From Corynebacterium hylobatis (lineage in GTDB: Bacteria > Actinomycetota > Actinomycetes > Mycobacteriales > Mycobacteriaceae): a DNA stretch of 64,000 nucleotides. Both the position numbers and the translations under genes were made by a program. Below are positions 27,016-35,406 of the stretch, piece after piece. Each line of letters starts with the position of its first letter. Within the stretch, counting starts at the first letter, position 1. Under the pieces are notes generated by a model. That model searched no databases. It was not told where the DNA came from and worked only from the letters and a program-made list of their open reading frames with translations. The stretch covers positions 1 to 64,000 of the forward strand of contig NZ_RXHJ01000002.1 in assembly GCF_003955685.1 (NCBI RefSeq), read 5' to 3'.

Positions 27016-27034
27016 TTAGGTTAGGCTCTCCTAT
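27016..27034 (+). promoter_or_regulatory. DtxR-type iron box upstream of the siderophore-binding lipoprotein gene
   Basis: TTAGGTTAGGCTCTCCTAT agrees with the consensus TTAGGTTAGGCTAACCTAA at 16 of 19 positions, 33 bases before the start codon. It indicates a separate iron-controlled promoter for the receptor. Confidence 0.88.
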
Positions 27035-27066
27035 CGCAACCGTTCCCGACCAACACCGGAGCCCTC

Positions 27067-28128
27067 ATGAACCTCCCCCGCATCTCCTCTTCTCGCCTCC
27101 ACCGTCCGCTGGCCGCGGTCAGCGCCGCCGCCATCGCCCTCGGCGGCCTGACCGCCTGCGCGGAGTCCGGGGACAATGCCAGCACCACCACGACCGAGTC
27201 GACGAGCACCGCGGCAGCCGATGACGCCGCCTGGCCCCGCACCATCGAAACGGTCGACGGCGAGGGCAACGACACCGAGGTCACCCTCGAGTCGGCACCG
27301 GAGCGGATCGTCTCCGCCTCCGTCACCCTCACCGGTTCCCTGCTCGCACTCGACGCCCCCGTGGTGGGCTCCGGCGGTGGGCAGGGCTCCTCCCCGATCT
27401 TCACCGACGAGGAGGGCTTCGGCATCCAGTGGGCGGACCTTGCCCTGGAGCGCGACGTCGAGCCGCTGTACCAGATCGAGCCGAACGTCGAGGCCATCCT
27501 CGCGCAGGACCCGGACCTGGTGGTCATGTCCAACGTCGGCCAGGACTCGGCGACCGCCGTCTACGAGCAGCTTGCCGAGGTCGTCCCGGTTCTGGTCATC
27601 GACTACTCCAACCAGAGCTGGCAGGAGGTGACCACCTACCTCGGCGAGGCCACCGGCCGCGAGGAGGAGGCCACCGAGCTCATCGCTGGCTTCGAGGACA
27701 AGGTCACCGAGGCGGCCGAGTCCATCACCCTGCCGCCGCAGCCGGTGAACATCATCTCGCTGGGACGTGAGGGCGGAATGAACTTCTTCACCACCGAATC
27801 CGCCCAGGGCCAGCTCTTCGAGGAACTCGGCTTCGATGTCCTCGTCCCCGCCGAGGACCTCGTGGGCACCACCGCCCAGGGCACCGACCGTGGCGACATC
27901 AAGGGTGTGAACCCGGAGAACATCGCCCCGGCACTCGCAGGTGAAACGGTCTTCGCGCTCAACACCGCCGGCGGCACCCCGGCCGAGGAGACCGTCCGCA
28001 CCAACCCGGCACTGGCCGAGAACACCGCCGTCGCCGAGGACCGCGTCTACGGCCTGGCCCCGGAATTCTTCCGCCTGGACTACTTCTCCGCGATCAAGCT
28101 GGTGGAGTACCTCGACGAAGAGTTCTAA
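27067..28128 (+). CDS. Ferric-siderophore-binding lipoprotein (FepB-like)
   Basis: A 353-residue extracytoplasmic receptor for the FecCD importer. The signal peptide ends in the lipobox LTAC (Cys33), giving a lipid-anchored protein, followed by a Thr/Ser-rich linker. The mature part is a type III periplasmic-binding fold with the typical opening APERIVSASVTLTGSLLAL and the block VVMSNVGQDSATAVYEQLAEV. The gene stands immediately after the ATPase gene but has its own DtxR box, so receptor and channel can be controlled separately. The siderophore is unknown; no biosynthesis genes are nearby. Confidence 0.93.
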   Translation: MNLPRISSSRLHRPLAAVSAAAIALGGLTACAESGDNASTTTTESTSTAAADDAAWPRTIETVDGEGNDTEVTLESAPERIVSASVTLTGSLLALDAPVVGSGGGQGSSPIFTDEEGFGIQWADLALERDVEPLYQIEPNVEAILAQDPDLVVMSNVGQDSATAVYEQLAEVVPVLVIDYSNQSWQEVTTYLGEATGREEEATELIAGFEDKVTEAAESITLPPQPVNIISLGREGGMNFFTTESAQGQLFEELGFDVLVPAEDLVGTTAQGTDRGDIKGVNPENIAPALAGETVFALNTAGGTPAEETVRTNPALAENTAVAEDRVYGLAPEFFRLDYFSAIKLVEYLDEEF

Positions 28129-28141
28129 ACCGGGAGGTTCA

Positions 28142-28154
28142 CCGGAATTTCCGG
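28142..28154. promoter_or_regulatory. Short palindrome upstream of the LuxR gene
   Basis: CCGGAATTTCCGG is a 13-base near-perfect palindrome 50 bases before the LuxR-type gene. It could be an operator or merely chance in high-G+C sequence. Confidence 0.25.
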
Positions 28155-28204
28155 CATGTTCGCCCCCGGGAGGAACTATCCTGGACGCTTGGAGGAGGAC
28201 TGTC

Positions 28205-29125
28205 ATGCCCCGTGATTTTGCAGCCTCGTTTTCACTGTTGAGAGAACTTATCCCCTTTGATGCGGCCCAGCTTCTCCGGTTGCAGCAGGGCAAACGGCCG
28301 CAGGAGGTGTTCCGCACCGGATACTCCTCCAACGCCGCCTGGGCCCTGGCGCACATGTTCCCGGTGAAATACCCGGGAGGATTCACCCAGCTGGCCAGCG
28401 CCGACGCTCCCCTGCCGCCGACGATCTCCACCGCGACGATCCGGGGTGAGTTCACCCGCTCGGAACTGTTCCGCGATTATCTGGGGGCGGAAGGATACGC
28501 CGAGGGCATGACACTGGAGCTCTACACTGACTCCGGCCCGATCGGGATGGCGCATTTCTCCAGCCGCACCCCACGTGCCTTTGAAGGCGCTCCCCGGAAG
28601 GCCGCACTCGCGGTCTCCGGGCTGCTCGGCCACCTGGTGGACATGGTGCCGGAGAGCGACTCCCCTGACTGGCCGGTGACGGTGGACGCCTCCCTCAAAG
28701 AGACCCTCGAGCAGGATGAGGAATTCCAGGAGCATGTGCGGGAGTTCCAGAAGTCCCCCCTTGCCTTCGTGGAACACCTCTGGTGGCTGGACACGCAACT
28801 GGTCTACGTGGGCCTCGTGCAGCCCGGACACGCCGAGGTGCGGGTGGCCACCGCAGTGGAAACGGCAGGCCTCTCCCGGCAGGAGGTCCAGGTCCTGAGC
28901 ATCCTGTGCTGTGGCGTCTCGGATGCGGAGATCGCGGCCCGCCTGCACCTGAGTGTCCGTACCGTCCAGTCCCATGTGGGCTCGCTACGCCGGAAACTGG
29001 GAGCGGAGAGTCGGCTCGAGGCCGTGGTCATCGCCCTGGGGGCAGGCATCTATGTGCCGCATCCCCGGTGGGCGCCCCTGCGCCAGATCGCGCGGGGGCG
29101 CCTACCCGACAGCGGTGCCGTCTAG
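28205..29125 (+). CDS. LuxR-type transcriptional regulator
   Basis: A 306-residue protein. The C-terminal 65 residues form a LuxR helix-turn-helix: LSRQEVQVLSILCCGVSDAE, AARLHLSVRTVQSHVGSLRR and KLGAESRLEAV. The N-terminal 200 residues look like a GAF- or autoinducer-type sensor domain, but no ligand motif is clear. The ATG at 28205 follows GGAGGA. The stop overlaps by CTAG the stop of the convergent amidohydrolase gene. The target genes are unknown; the neighbouring iron or amine genes are possible. Confidence 0.85.
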   Translation: MPRDFAASFSLLRELIPFDAAQLLRLQQGKRPQEVFRTGYSSNAAWALAHMFPVKYPGGFTQLASADAPLPPTISTATIRGEFTRSELFRDYLGAEGYAEGMTLELYTDSGPIGMAHFSSRTPRAFEGAPRKAALAVSGLLGHLVDMVPESDSPDWPVTVDASLKETLEQDEEFQEHVREFQKSPLAFVEHLWWLDTQLVYVGLVQPGHAEVRVATAVETAGLSRQEVQVLSILCCGVSDAEIAARLHLSVRTVQSHVGSLRRKLGAESRLEAVVIALGAGIYVPHPRWAPLRQIARGRLPDSGAV

Positions 29126-30270
29126 CTGACGGACACCCGGTCAGCCGCCGGGACCTTGTCCACCAGTTTGGCGGCTTCCGCCACCTCATGCTTCTGGTGG
29201 TCGAAGTAGTCGTCGACCCCCTGGGTGGAGAACAGGACCTGGAAGGGATCCCCGAAACCGGTCTCCACGCCGGTGAGGACCTCCAGCACCCCGAGACCGC
29301 AGACGGGCAGGTAATAGGGGCTGTAGCCACCTTCCTGTGCGAAGACGATCCTGCCGTCGCAGATCTCATCGGCGGCCTCGAGGATCAGCTCCGTCATGTT
29401 CTTGAAGCCCTGCTGGGTGACCATCTGACGTGCCAGTGGATCCATCACGGAAGCATCGAAACCGCTGGCCACGATAATCAGCTCCGGCTGGAACTTCTCC
29501 AGCGCCGGCACCACGACATCCCGCATCGCCGCCTCGTAGACGGCGTTGCCGCTGCCGGGCGGAAGCGGGATGTTCAGCGCCGCACCTTCACCGGCACCCT
29601 CGCCGTTGTGCTCGCGGAAGCCGGATTCCGGCGGGTAGCACTTGTTCTGGTGGAGGGAGACGGTGAGTACCTCCGGATTGTCCCACCAGATGTCCTGGGT
29701 TCCGTTGCCGTGGTGGACATCCCAGTCGACGATGGCCACACGACTGATACCCAGTTCCTCGCGGGCGTAGGCCGCGGCGACAGAGCAGTTGTTGAACAGG
29801 CAGAAGCCCATGCCGCGGGCCCGCTCGGCGTGGTGGCCGGGCGGGTTTACCAGGGCGTAGGCCGTGTCGACCTCACCCTCCAGCACCGCCCGGACCGCGC
29901 GTTTCACGCCACCTGCCGCCAGCCGGGCGATGTCGTATCCGCCCTTGCCGAAGGGGGTCGCACCGTCGCCGGCGTCACCACCCTTGTCCGTCTCCGACTG
30001 GGACTCGATCGAGTCCACCATCTCCGGGGTGTGCACGCGGAGGATGTCCTCCCTGGTGGCGTACTCGGCCTGCAGGACGGTCAGCTCATCGCGCAGCGGG
30101 GAGACCTGCACTGCCTCATGAAAACGACGCTTGGTGTCGGCATGGGCGACATGGTGTCCGATCGGCTGCAGACCCGCCCCGGGATCAGCTGGCGTGAAAC
30201 CGCCGCTGCCTGTGTCCACCCAGCCGTACAGGGTGTCCCAGAGATATCCGACCTTGCGCTTGGTGCTCAT
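29122..30270 (-). CDS. Class II histone-deacetylase-like amidohydrolase
   Basis: A zinc hydrolase of the arginase/deacetylase fold, 382 residues. In bacteria these remove acetyl or related acyl groups from amines such as acetylpolyamines. The signature parts are NPPGHHAERARGMGFCLFNN (tandem His), DWDVHHGNG with the metal Asp and His, ASGFDAS with the second metal Asp, and EGGYSPYYLP with the transition-state Tyr. The ATG at 30270 follows GGAAGG. It lies 170 bases downstream of the monooxygenase gene with a hairpin between them. The substrate is not predictable. Confidence 0.88.
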   Translation of the reverse strand: MSTKRKVGYLWDTLYGWVDTGSGGFTPADPGAGLQPIGHHVAHADTKRRFHEAVQVSPLRDELTVLQAEYATREDILRVHTPEMVDSIESQSETDKGGDAGDGATPFGKGGYDIARLAAGGVKRAVRAVLEGEVDTAYALVNPPGHHAERARGMGFCLFNNCSVAAAYAREELGISRVAIVDWDVHHGNGTQDIWWDNPEVLTVSLHQNKCYPPESGFREHNGEGAGEGAALNIPLPPGSGNAVYEAAMRDVVVPALEKFQPELIIVASGFDASVMDPLARQMVTQQGFKNMTELILEAADEICDGRIVFAQEGGYSPYYLPVCGLGVLEVLTGVETGFGDPFQVLFSTQGVDDYFDHQKHEVAEAAKLVDKVPAADRVSVS

Positions 30271-30384
30271 GTGAAGTGCCTTCCTTGAAGGGTTGCCTGC
30301 TGAACACTGATCACCATATTGAGAGATGCCCCACATCCGATACCGCAAAACTACTGAACTTGTTTCCGGCTGAAAACGACGAAA

Positions 30385-30422
30385 CCTCCCGCTCGGACCC
30401 TGATGAAGGGCCGGGCGGGAGG
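30385..30422 (-). terminator. Rho-independent terminator after the flavin monooxygenase gene
   Basis: CCTCCCGC and GCGGGAGG form an 8-base perfect stem, extended by inner CGG/CCG and ACCCT/AGGG pairs around a GATGA loop. On the minus strand the stem is followed by TTTCGTCGTTTT. It lies 18 bases past the stop of the monooxygenase gene. Confidence 0.8.
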
Positions 30423-30440
30423 CAGGCGTCGATAAGCGGC

Positions 30441-31841
30441 TTAGTTGCGCTTGGTGGCGGGCTCGCGGCCCTCGAAGACGTCGCGGGCGTCGTCGCGCTC
30501 CGGGGTGGAGAGGTAACGCTCGAGCGAGTCATCCAGCTCCAGCATCCACGGGGTGTGGTGCTGGGCAGCCCTGGTACCGGTCATCACCGAGGTGTAGGTG
30601 ACGTCGCGGTAGTTGAGGATGTCATCGCGCTTGGACTGGATCCACTCCTTGAAGATGCCGCACACGGTGTCCAGGTCGAACATCGGGTAGTCGGTCTGCT
30701 CGATCAGGTCACGGACATAAGCACCCTGGAAGTCGACCTGGTCCTCCATGGAGTCCAGCTTGTCGAAGCGCTCCAGCCACGCGTCGATGCTCTTGCGCTG
30801 CTCCTCCTTGCTCGGCAGCTCGCGCTCACCGAGGATGACGTCGCGGACGTACCAGGCCTGGGCGTCGAACATGTTGAAGGTGAACCACTGGTCCTGGGCA
30901 CCCAGGTAGAACATCTGGTTGTTCTTCTCCCACACGACACCGCGGTACAGGTTGTCCGGGTAGACGTTGTTCGGGGAATCCAGCGACAGGGACTCCGGGA
31001 GGAACGGGTAGTGGTGGATGTAGCCGGTGCACAGGACCACGGCGTCGAACTTGCGCTGCAGTCCGTTGGAGAAGTGTGCGGTGTTGCCGTCGAACTTCTC
31101 GACGAGCGGCTGCTCCTCCATGCCCTCCGGCCAGTCGAAGCCCATCGGGGCGCTGCGGTAGGAGAAGGTCACGGAGCGGGCACCCATCTTGAAGGCCTGG
31201 GTGCCGATGTCCTCGGCGGAGTAGCTCGCGCCGATGAGCAGGACATCCTTGTCGGCCAGGGCCTCGGCACCACGGAACTCGTGGGCGTGGACGATCTGAC
31301 CCGGGAAGGTGTCGATGCCCTCGAAGTGCGGGACGTTCGGGAAGGTGAAGTGACCGGAGGCCACGATCACGTGGTCGAACTCATTGGCCTCGGTCTCACC
31401 GGTGCGCAGGTTCTCCACGTTCACGGTGAAGGTCCTGGTGTTCTCGTCGAAGTCGACCCAGCGCACGGCGTGGGCGAACTTCACGAACTTCTTGACGTCG
31501 GACTTCTCCGCGCGGCCGGCGATGTAGTCCCAGAGGGCCTCACGCGGCGGGTAGGAGGAGACGGGGCGACCGAAGTGCTCATCGAAGGTGTACTCCGCAA
31601 ACTCCAGGCCCTCCTTCGGGCCGTTCGACCAGAGATTGCGGTACATCGAGGTGTGCACGGGCTCGCCGTACTGGTCAGTGCCGGTGCGCCAGGTGAAGTT
31701 CCACTGGCCACCCCAGTCATCCTGCTTCTCGTAGCAGACGATCTCGGGCATCTCGTGGCCCTTCTTCGCTGCGGACTCGAATGCGCGCAGCTGCGCCATT
31801 CCGCTCGGACCTGCCCCAATGATTGCAATACGCTTAGTCAA
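30441..31841 (-). CDS. tmm: Flavin-containing monooxygenase, trimethylamine monooxygenase type
   Basis: An FAD/NADPH enzyme that N-oxygenates trimethylamine to its N-oxide or acts on a close substrate. The 466 residues have the FAD motif GAGPSG (8-13), the FMO fingerprint around FPGQIVHAHEFRG, and the NADP motif GASYSAEDIG. Long stretches are shared with bacterial Tmm, for example SMYRNLWSNGPKE, ILCTGYIHHYPFL-like text and DQWFTFNMFDAQAWYVRDV. The start is a TTG at 31841, with GGAAAGG five bases before it. An ATG in another frame nearby leads to an immediate stop. It is followed by a terminator and then the HDAC-like gene. Confidence 0.87.
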   Translation of the reverse strand: MTKRIAIIGAGPSGMAQLRAFESAAKKGHEMPEIVCYEKQDDWGGQWNFTWRTGTDQYGEPVHTSMYRNLWSNGPKEGLEFAEYTFDEHFGRPVSSYPPREALWDYIAGRAEKSDVKKFVKFAHAVRWVDFDENTRTFTVNVENLRTGETEANEFDHVIVASGHFTFPNVPHFEGIDTFPGQIVHAHEFRGAEALADKDVLLIGASYSAEDIGTQAFKMGARSVTFSYRSAPMGFDWPEGMEEQPLVEKFDGNTAHFSNGLQRKFDAVVLCTGYIHHYPFLPESLSLDSPNNVYPDNLYRGVVWEKNNQMFYLGAQDQWFTFNMFDAQAWYVRDVILGERELPSKEEQRKSIDAWLERFDKLDSMEDQVDFQGAYVRDLIEQTDYPMFDLDTVCGIFKEWIQSKRDDILNYRDVTYTSVMTGTRAAQHHTPWMLELDDSLERYLSTPERDDARDVFEGREPATKRN

Positions 31842-32316
31842 GCATGCCTTTCCGACCCGATCCCTCGGGCCACGGTTAATGCGTCGCGTTCCGGGGCAAG
31901 GGCCCACTGGCAGGCATGCCAGGGGCGCCGAGCCGCGCTGTACGCGGCGACTTCCTCATCAAGTTATCTACTCATCAACGTGGCCTTCGGGGCGTACCTA
32001 CAATGCACGTCCTGCCGGGAGAATTCAGAGGGGCCGCCGCACCTGAAACGAGGTCTGCGACAGCCACCATTAATAACCGAAAACTCTGAACCGGGCCACA
32101 CCCAGGTCAAAAGCTTAACACATAATTCACGAATGCGCACTTTCCCCGATGAATGTGAAAGGTTGAGGCTTGCATGCATATCAATCAAAAAGCCTGTTCA
32201 GAGGGCAGATTGAGCGAACAGAGATGTTCCCCAAAATTTAACGTGTTGGGGACTTGACAGCATTTGCAGGGAGGGTTCCCGGCGCACCCGGTGGCACTCG
32301 GCGGACGGTTTCCCTC
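31842..32316. other. Non-coding gap between tmm and the gentisate operon
   Basis: 475 bases with no credible gene on either strand. The middle (32060-32230) is clearly A+T-rich and probably contains the tmm promoter, transcribed leftwards. This would give tmm an untranslated leader of perhaps 150-350 bases. No known riboswitch fold was recognised. A small hairpin near 32240 belongs to the end of the gen operon. Confidence 0.6.
32228..32252 (-). terminator. Possible terminator of the gen operon
   Basis: TCCCCAA (32228-32234) and TTGGGGA (32246-32252) form a 7-base stem with an A+T-rich loop, 64 bases past the last gen gene. There is no clear T-run, so the call is weak. Confidence 0.35.
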
Positions 32317-32865
32317 TCAACGCAGGAGCAGACGCTCCAGCTCCCCGGCACGTCGGCCCCGCAGCTGCTCCGGAATGAAGCTCTCCGACTCCCCGAGATC
32401 CAGGAGCACTGTCGCCCGCCACAGATCCACCGCACGGTCCCCCAGCAGCTGGGCCGGTGTGGTCTCGCTGCGGTTTTCCGTGTGGACCGGAGTGGACCAC
32501 AGGTGTTCCGGCAGATCCCGCCATTCCACGTCCAGGTGCACCGCAGAATGCTGGAAGAGGTTGTGCAGCGCCTGCGGCGGCAGGGTGGCCCCGTACCGGA
32601 TGACCTCTGCTGGAACGGTGCGCAGCTGCGCATCCGGCCCCTCTCCCCCACGGAGTCGGGCGCACAGTTCCGCGAACTCCCGGGCCTGGTGGCCCAGCAG
32701 TGAGATCACCTCCGCCCGGCTGACACCCGGCAGGATGGTCACTGTCGGGTAGTCCCCCGTCCGCATCTGGTGGAGGACACGGAGGAAGTTGGCGGTGGCC
32801 CGGCGGGCCAGGTGCAGATCCCCCCGGATCCGCGGATCGGTCGCCCGATCCAGACGCTCAGCCAT
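32317..32865 (-). CDS. genM: Maleylpyruvate isomerase-like protein, single-domain and missing metal ligands
   Basis: It occupies the place of mycothiol-dependent maleylpyruvate isomerase, which turns maleylpyruvate into fumarylpyruvate. The 182 residues align with the N-terminal DinB-like domain of the roughly 240-residue C. glutamicum enzyme (RYGATLPPQALHNLFQHSAV, then LDVEWRDL). His59 matches the first zinc ligand. However, the E-x-x-x-H pair reads D147-L-W-R-A151, and the C-terminal domain is missing. The frame is clean, starting 6 bases after the genD stop. It may be a diverged isomerase, a regulator or a decaying gene. Assignment by position and domain is good; activity is doubtful. Confidence 0.7.
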   Translation of the reverse strand: MAERLDRATDPRIRGDLHLARRATANFLRVLHQMRTGDYPTVTILPGVSRAEVISLLGHQAREFAELCARLRGGEGPDAQLRTVPAEVIRYGATLPPQALHNLFQHSAVHLDVEWRDLPEHLWSTPVHTENRSETTPAQLLGDRAVDLWRATVLLDLGESESFIPEQLRGRRAGELERLLLR

Positions 32866-32871
32866 ACTGGA

Positions 32872-33996
32872 TCAGCCTCTGCTACCCGGCAGGTAGTGCC
32901 CGGTCTCCGGGAGGTAGACCCGCTGGAACTGCAGGCGTTCCACGATCGGGGCATCCGAGAAGCGGAACAGATCCAGCTGGGACTCTGAACGCAGCGACCA
33001 AGAGGTCCAGGAGGGGACGACGAAGAGATCGCCCTTGGTCAGGCGGGTGACCTCGCCATCGAGTTCCACCTCACCGGTGCCCTCGAAGACCTGCCAGACC
33101 GAGGATCCGACCTCCCGGCGCGGGGCGGTGCGGGTTTCCGGGCGCAGGCGGTGGAACTCACAGCGGATCGTCGGCAGGACGTCTCCGCCGTTGGTGGGGT
33201 TGGTGTACTTGATGGCGGCATGGCCGGGTTCCACGGTGGCCGGGTAGCCCTCGTCCTCCAGGGCGAGCTGGTCGGTCAGAGCCTGGTCGGTGTACTCCCA
33301 GCGGTAGGCCGCGACCGGGGTCGCCACGGTGGACTCCTGGTGCGAGAGCGGGGTCAGGCCGGGGTGTGCCCACATGCGCTCGGCCCGGGAGGTCGCGGGT
33401 GTCGCCTCATCCGTGACCCGCTCGGAGCCGTACTCGAAGAAGCCGAAGTCCATGTCGTGGACGAAGGGGGCGTCCAGGCCGTCGATCCAGGCCATCGGGT
33501 GGCCGGTGTCATTGTGGTGGCCGTGGAAGCACCAGCCCGGAGTGAGCAGCAGGTCTCCGCGGCGCATCGCCACCGGGTCCCCGTTGACCACGGTCCACAC
33601 CCCCTCGCCCTCCACGACGAAGCGGAAGGCGTTCTGGGAGTGACGGTGCTCGGGTGCGGTTTCGCCGGGGCCCAGCCACTGGATCGCAGCCCACAGGGTC
33701 GGGGTGGCGTAGGCCGTGGGCGCCAGGCCCGGGTTCTTGAGGCCGATGGCCCGGCGTTCGCCGCCGCGGCCCACCGGGACCAGTTCCCCGGAGCGCTGCG
33801 CGATCTTCTTCAGCTTCGCCCACTCCCACACATGCGGCACAGCCGAGGGCTTCGGGTGCTCGGGCATGAGGTCACTCGTCTGCGTCCACAGGGGTGCCGT
33901 CGAGTTGGCCTCGAAGTCGGCGTAGAGGGCGTCGAGTTCCGGGCTCGGTTCCGGCTGGTTGGGCGCGGAGGTGATCACGGTGGACTGGTTCGACAT
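32872..33996 (-). CDS. genD: Gentisate 1,2-dioxygenase
   Basis: An iron(II) bicupin dioxygenase that opens the gentisate ring to maleylpyruvate. It has 374 residues with two cupin domains. The first carries the metal motif EHRHSQNAFRFVVEGEG and the later HGHHNDTG; the second, without ligands, spans the C-terminal third (GEVELDGEVTRLTKGD). The ATG at 33996 is preceded by AAGGAG. It lies between genK and genM in the 3-hydroxybenzoate/gentisate operon and fits that pathway exactly. Confidence 0.95.
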   Translation of the reverse strand: MSNQSTVITSAPNQPEPSPELDALYADFEANSTAPLWTQTSDLMPEHPKPSAVPHVWEWAKLKKIAQRSGELVPVGRGGERRAIGLKNPGLAPTAYATPTLWAAIQWLGPGETAPEHRHSQNAFRFVVEGEGVWTVVNGDPVAMRRGDLLLTPGWCFHGHHNDTGHPMAWIDGLDAPFVHDMDFGFFEYGSERVTDEATPATSRAERMWAHPGLTPLSHQESTVATPVAAYRWEYTDQALTDQLALEDEGYPATVEPGHAAIKYTNPTNGGDVLPTIRCEFHRLRPETRTAPRREVGSSVWQVFEGTGEVELDGEVTRLTKGDLFVVPSWTSWSLRSESQLDLFRFSDAPIVERLQFQRVYLPETGHYLPGSRG

Positions 33997-34025
33997 GGAG
34001 GTGCTCCTTGTGGCTGTTGGGGGTG

Positions 34026-35399
34026 CTAGGCCTTGGTGGCAACGGGCTGGGCGGGCTCGGACTGCTCGGTGACCGTGGTCGTGGTCGTGGTCTCAACCTT
34101 TCCCGTGAACCGGCGGTTGCCCAGGGGGACGATGACACCGGCCGCGATGATCATCGGGACGAGGAAGAGGTAGTAGAGGGAATCCGCGGTCCAGCCGCCG
34201 TCAAGAAGCGCGCCGACGATGATCGGAGAGAGGATGGCACCGATACGGCCGGCGCCGATGACGAAGCCGACGGCGGCGGCCCGGACCTCCGCGGCGTAGA
34301 ACTGCGGGCCGAGGGCGAACAGTCCGGCCATGCAGGCGCTGGTGATGAAGCCGAGAAAAGCTGCGGCCGTGATCGCGGTGGACAGGGAGAACAGGCTGGA
34401 GGCGAAGGCCACGAAGCCTGCGCCGGCGAGCAGGAAGGCGACGATGAGGCTCCGCTGGACCGTGAAGCGGGCGGCGACGGGACCGAAGAGGACCGCACCG
34501 AAGATGCCGCCGAGGCTGAACATCGTGCCGGCCAGCACGCCGTTCTCATCGGAGAAGCCGCTGACCACGATCAGGCGTGGGGTCCAGGAGTTGGCGAAGT
34601 AGAAGCCTGCCATGAGCATGAAGAACGCGGTGCTGATGAGGATGGTGATCAGGCCGGAGCGACCGGTGAAGATCTGGCCCCAACGGCCGGCGACAGAGAT
34701 GGCGGTCCGGGCGGTGGGCAGCTCCGGGATGGCGGACTGCCCGATCCGGGCCAGGATGCTGTTGATCTTCGCCAGTGCGTGGTTGGGGCGGCGGGTGACA
34801 AGGTAGTCGATGGACTCGGGCACGTAGCGCAGGATGAAGGGGACGAGCGCGATGTTGATCACTGCGCCCAGCAGGAAGATGGCGCGCCAGCCGAACTCGC
34901 TGAGCAGCAGGGCTGCCACGAGACCACCGAGGACGCCGCCGATGGGCTGGCCTGCAGTGTAGAGACTGAGGGAGATGGGTCGACGCTTCGCAGAGGAGTA
35001 CTCCGCGACGACCACGTTCAGGCAGGCCTGGAGGGTACCGATGGCCACGCCGGTGAGGATGCGCAGGATCAGCAGCATCTCGTAGCTGGTGGACATCGCC
35101 GCCAGACCCATGCCCACGGCGATGAAGACGGTGCACCAGAGGATGGTGGCGCGGCGGCCGACGATGTCGGCGATCTGCGAGACGAAGATCGAGCCGGCGG
35201 CCATGCCGAAGAGCGCGGCGCTGAGCAGCAGGCCCAGCTGGGCGCCGGACAGGTCCCACTCGTTGCTGATGGAGCTGGCGCTGAAGGCCATGGCCAGGAC
35301 GTCGAAGCCGTCCGACATGTTCAGGGCGACGCAGACGCCGATGATCCAGAGCTGGGCCCGGGACATCGGGGCCGTGTCAATGCGGTTTCTCAGGTCCAT
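34026..35399 (-). CDS. genK: Aromatic-acid:H+ symporter of the major facilitator family
   Basis: Imports gentisate and/or 3-hydroxybenzoate. The 457 residues show 12 membrane helices and the AAHS-family features ALNMSDGFDVLAMAFS in helix 1 and GSIFVSQIADIVGRR in the loop between helices 2 and 3. The C-terminal tail is threonine-rich. ATG 35399 follows AGGGA, eight bases after genF ends. It is the middle gene of the operon. Confidence 0.92.
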   Translation of the reverse strand: MDLRNRIDTAPMSRAQLWIIGVCVALNMSDGFDVLAMAFSASSISNEWDLSGAQLGLLLSAALFGMAAGSIFVSQIADIVGRRATILWCTVFIAVGMGLAAMSTSYEMLLILRILTGVAIGTLQACLNVVVAEYSSAKRRPISLSLYTAGQPIGGVLGGLVAALLLSEFGWRAIFLLGAVINIALVPFILRYVPESIDYLVTRRPNHALAKINSILARIGQSAIPELPTARTAISVAGRWGQIFTGRSGLITILISTAFFMLMAGFYFANSWTPRLIVVSGFSDENGVLAGTMFSLGGIFGAVLFGPVAARFTVQRSLIVAFLLAGAGFVAFASSLFSLSTAITAAAFLGFITSACMAGLFALGPQFYAAEVRAAAVGFVIGAGRIGAILSPIIVGALLDGGWTADSLYYLFLVPMIIAAGVIVPLGNRRFTGKVETTTTTTVTEQSEPAQPVATKA

Positions 35400-35406
35400 G
35401 GTGTCC

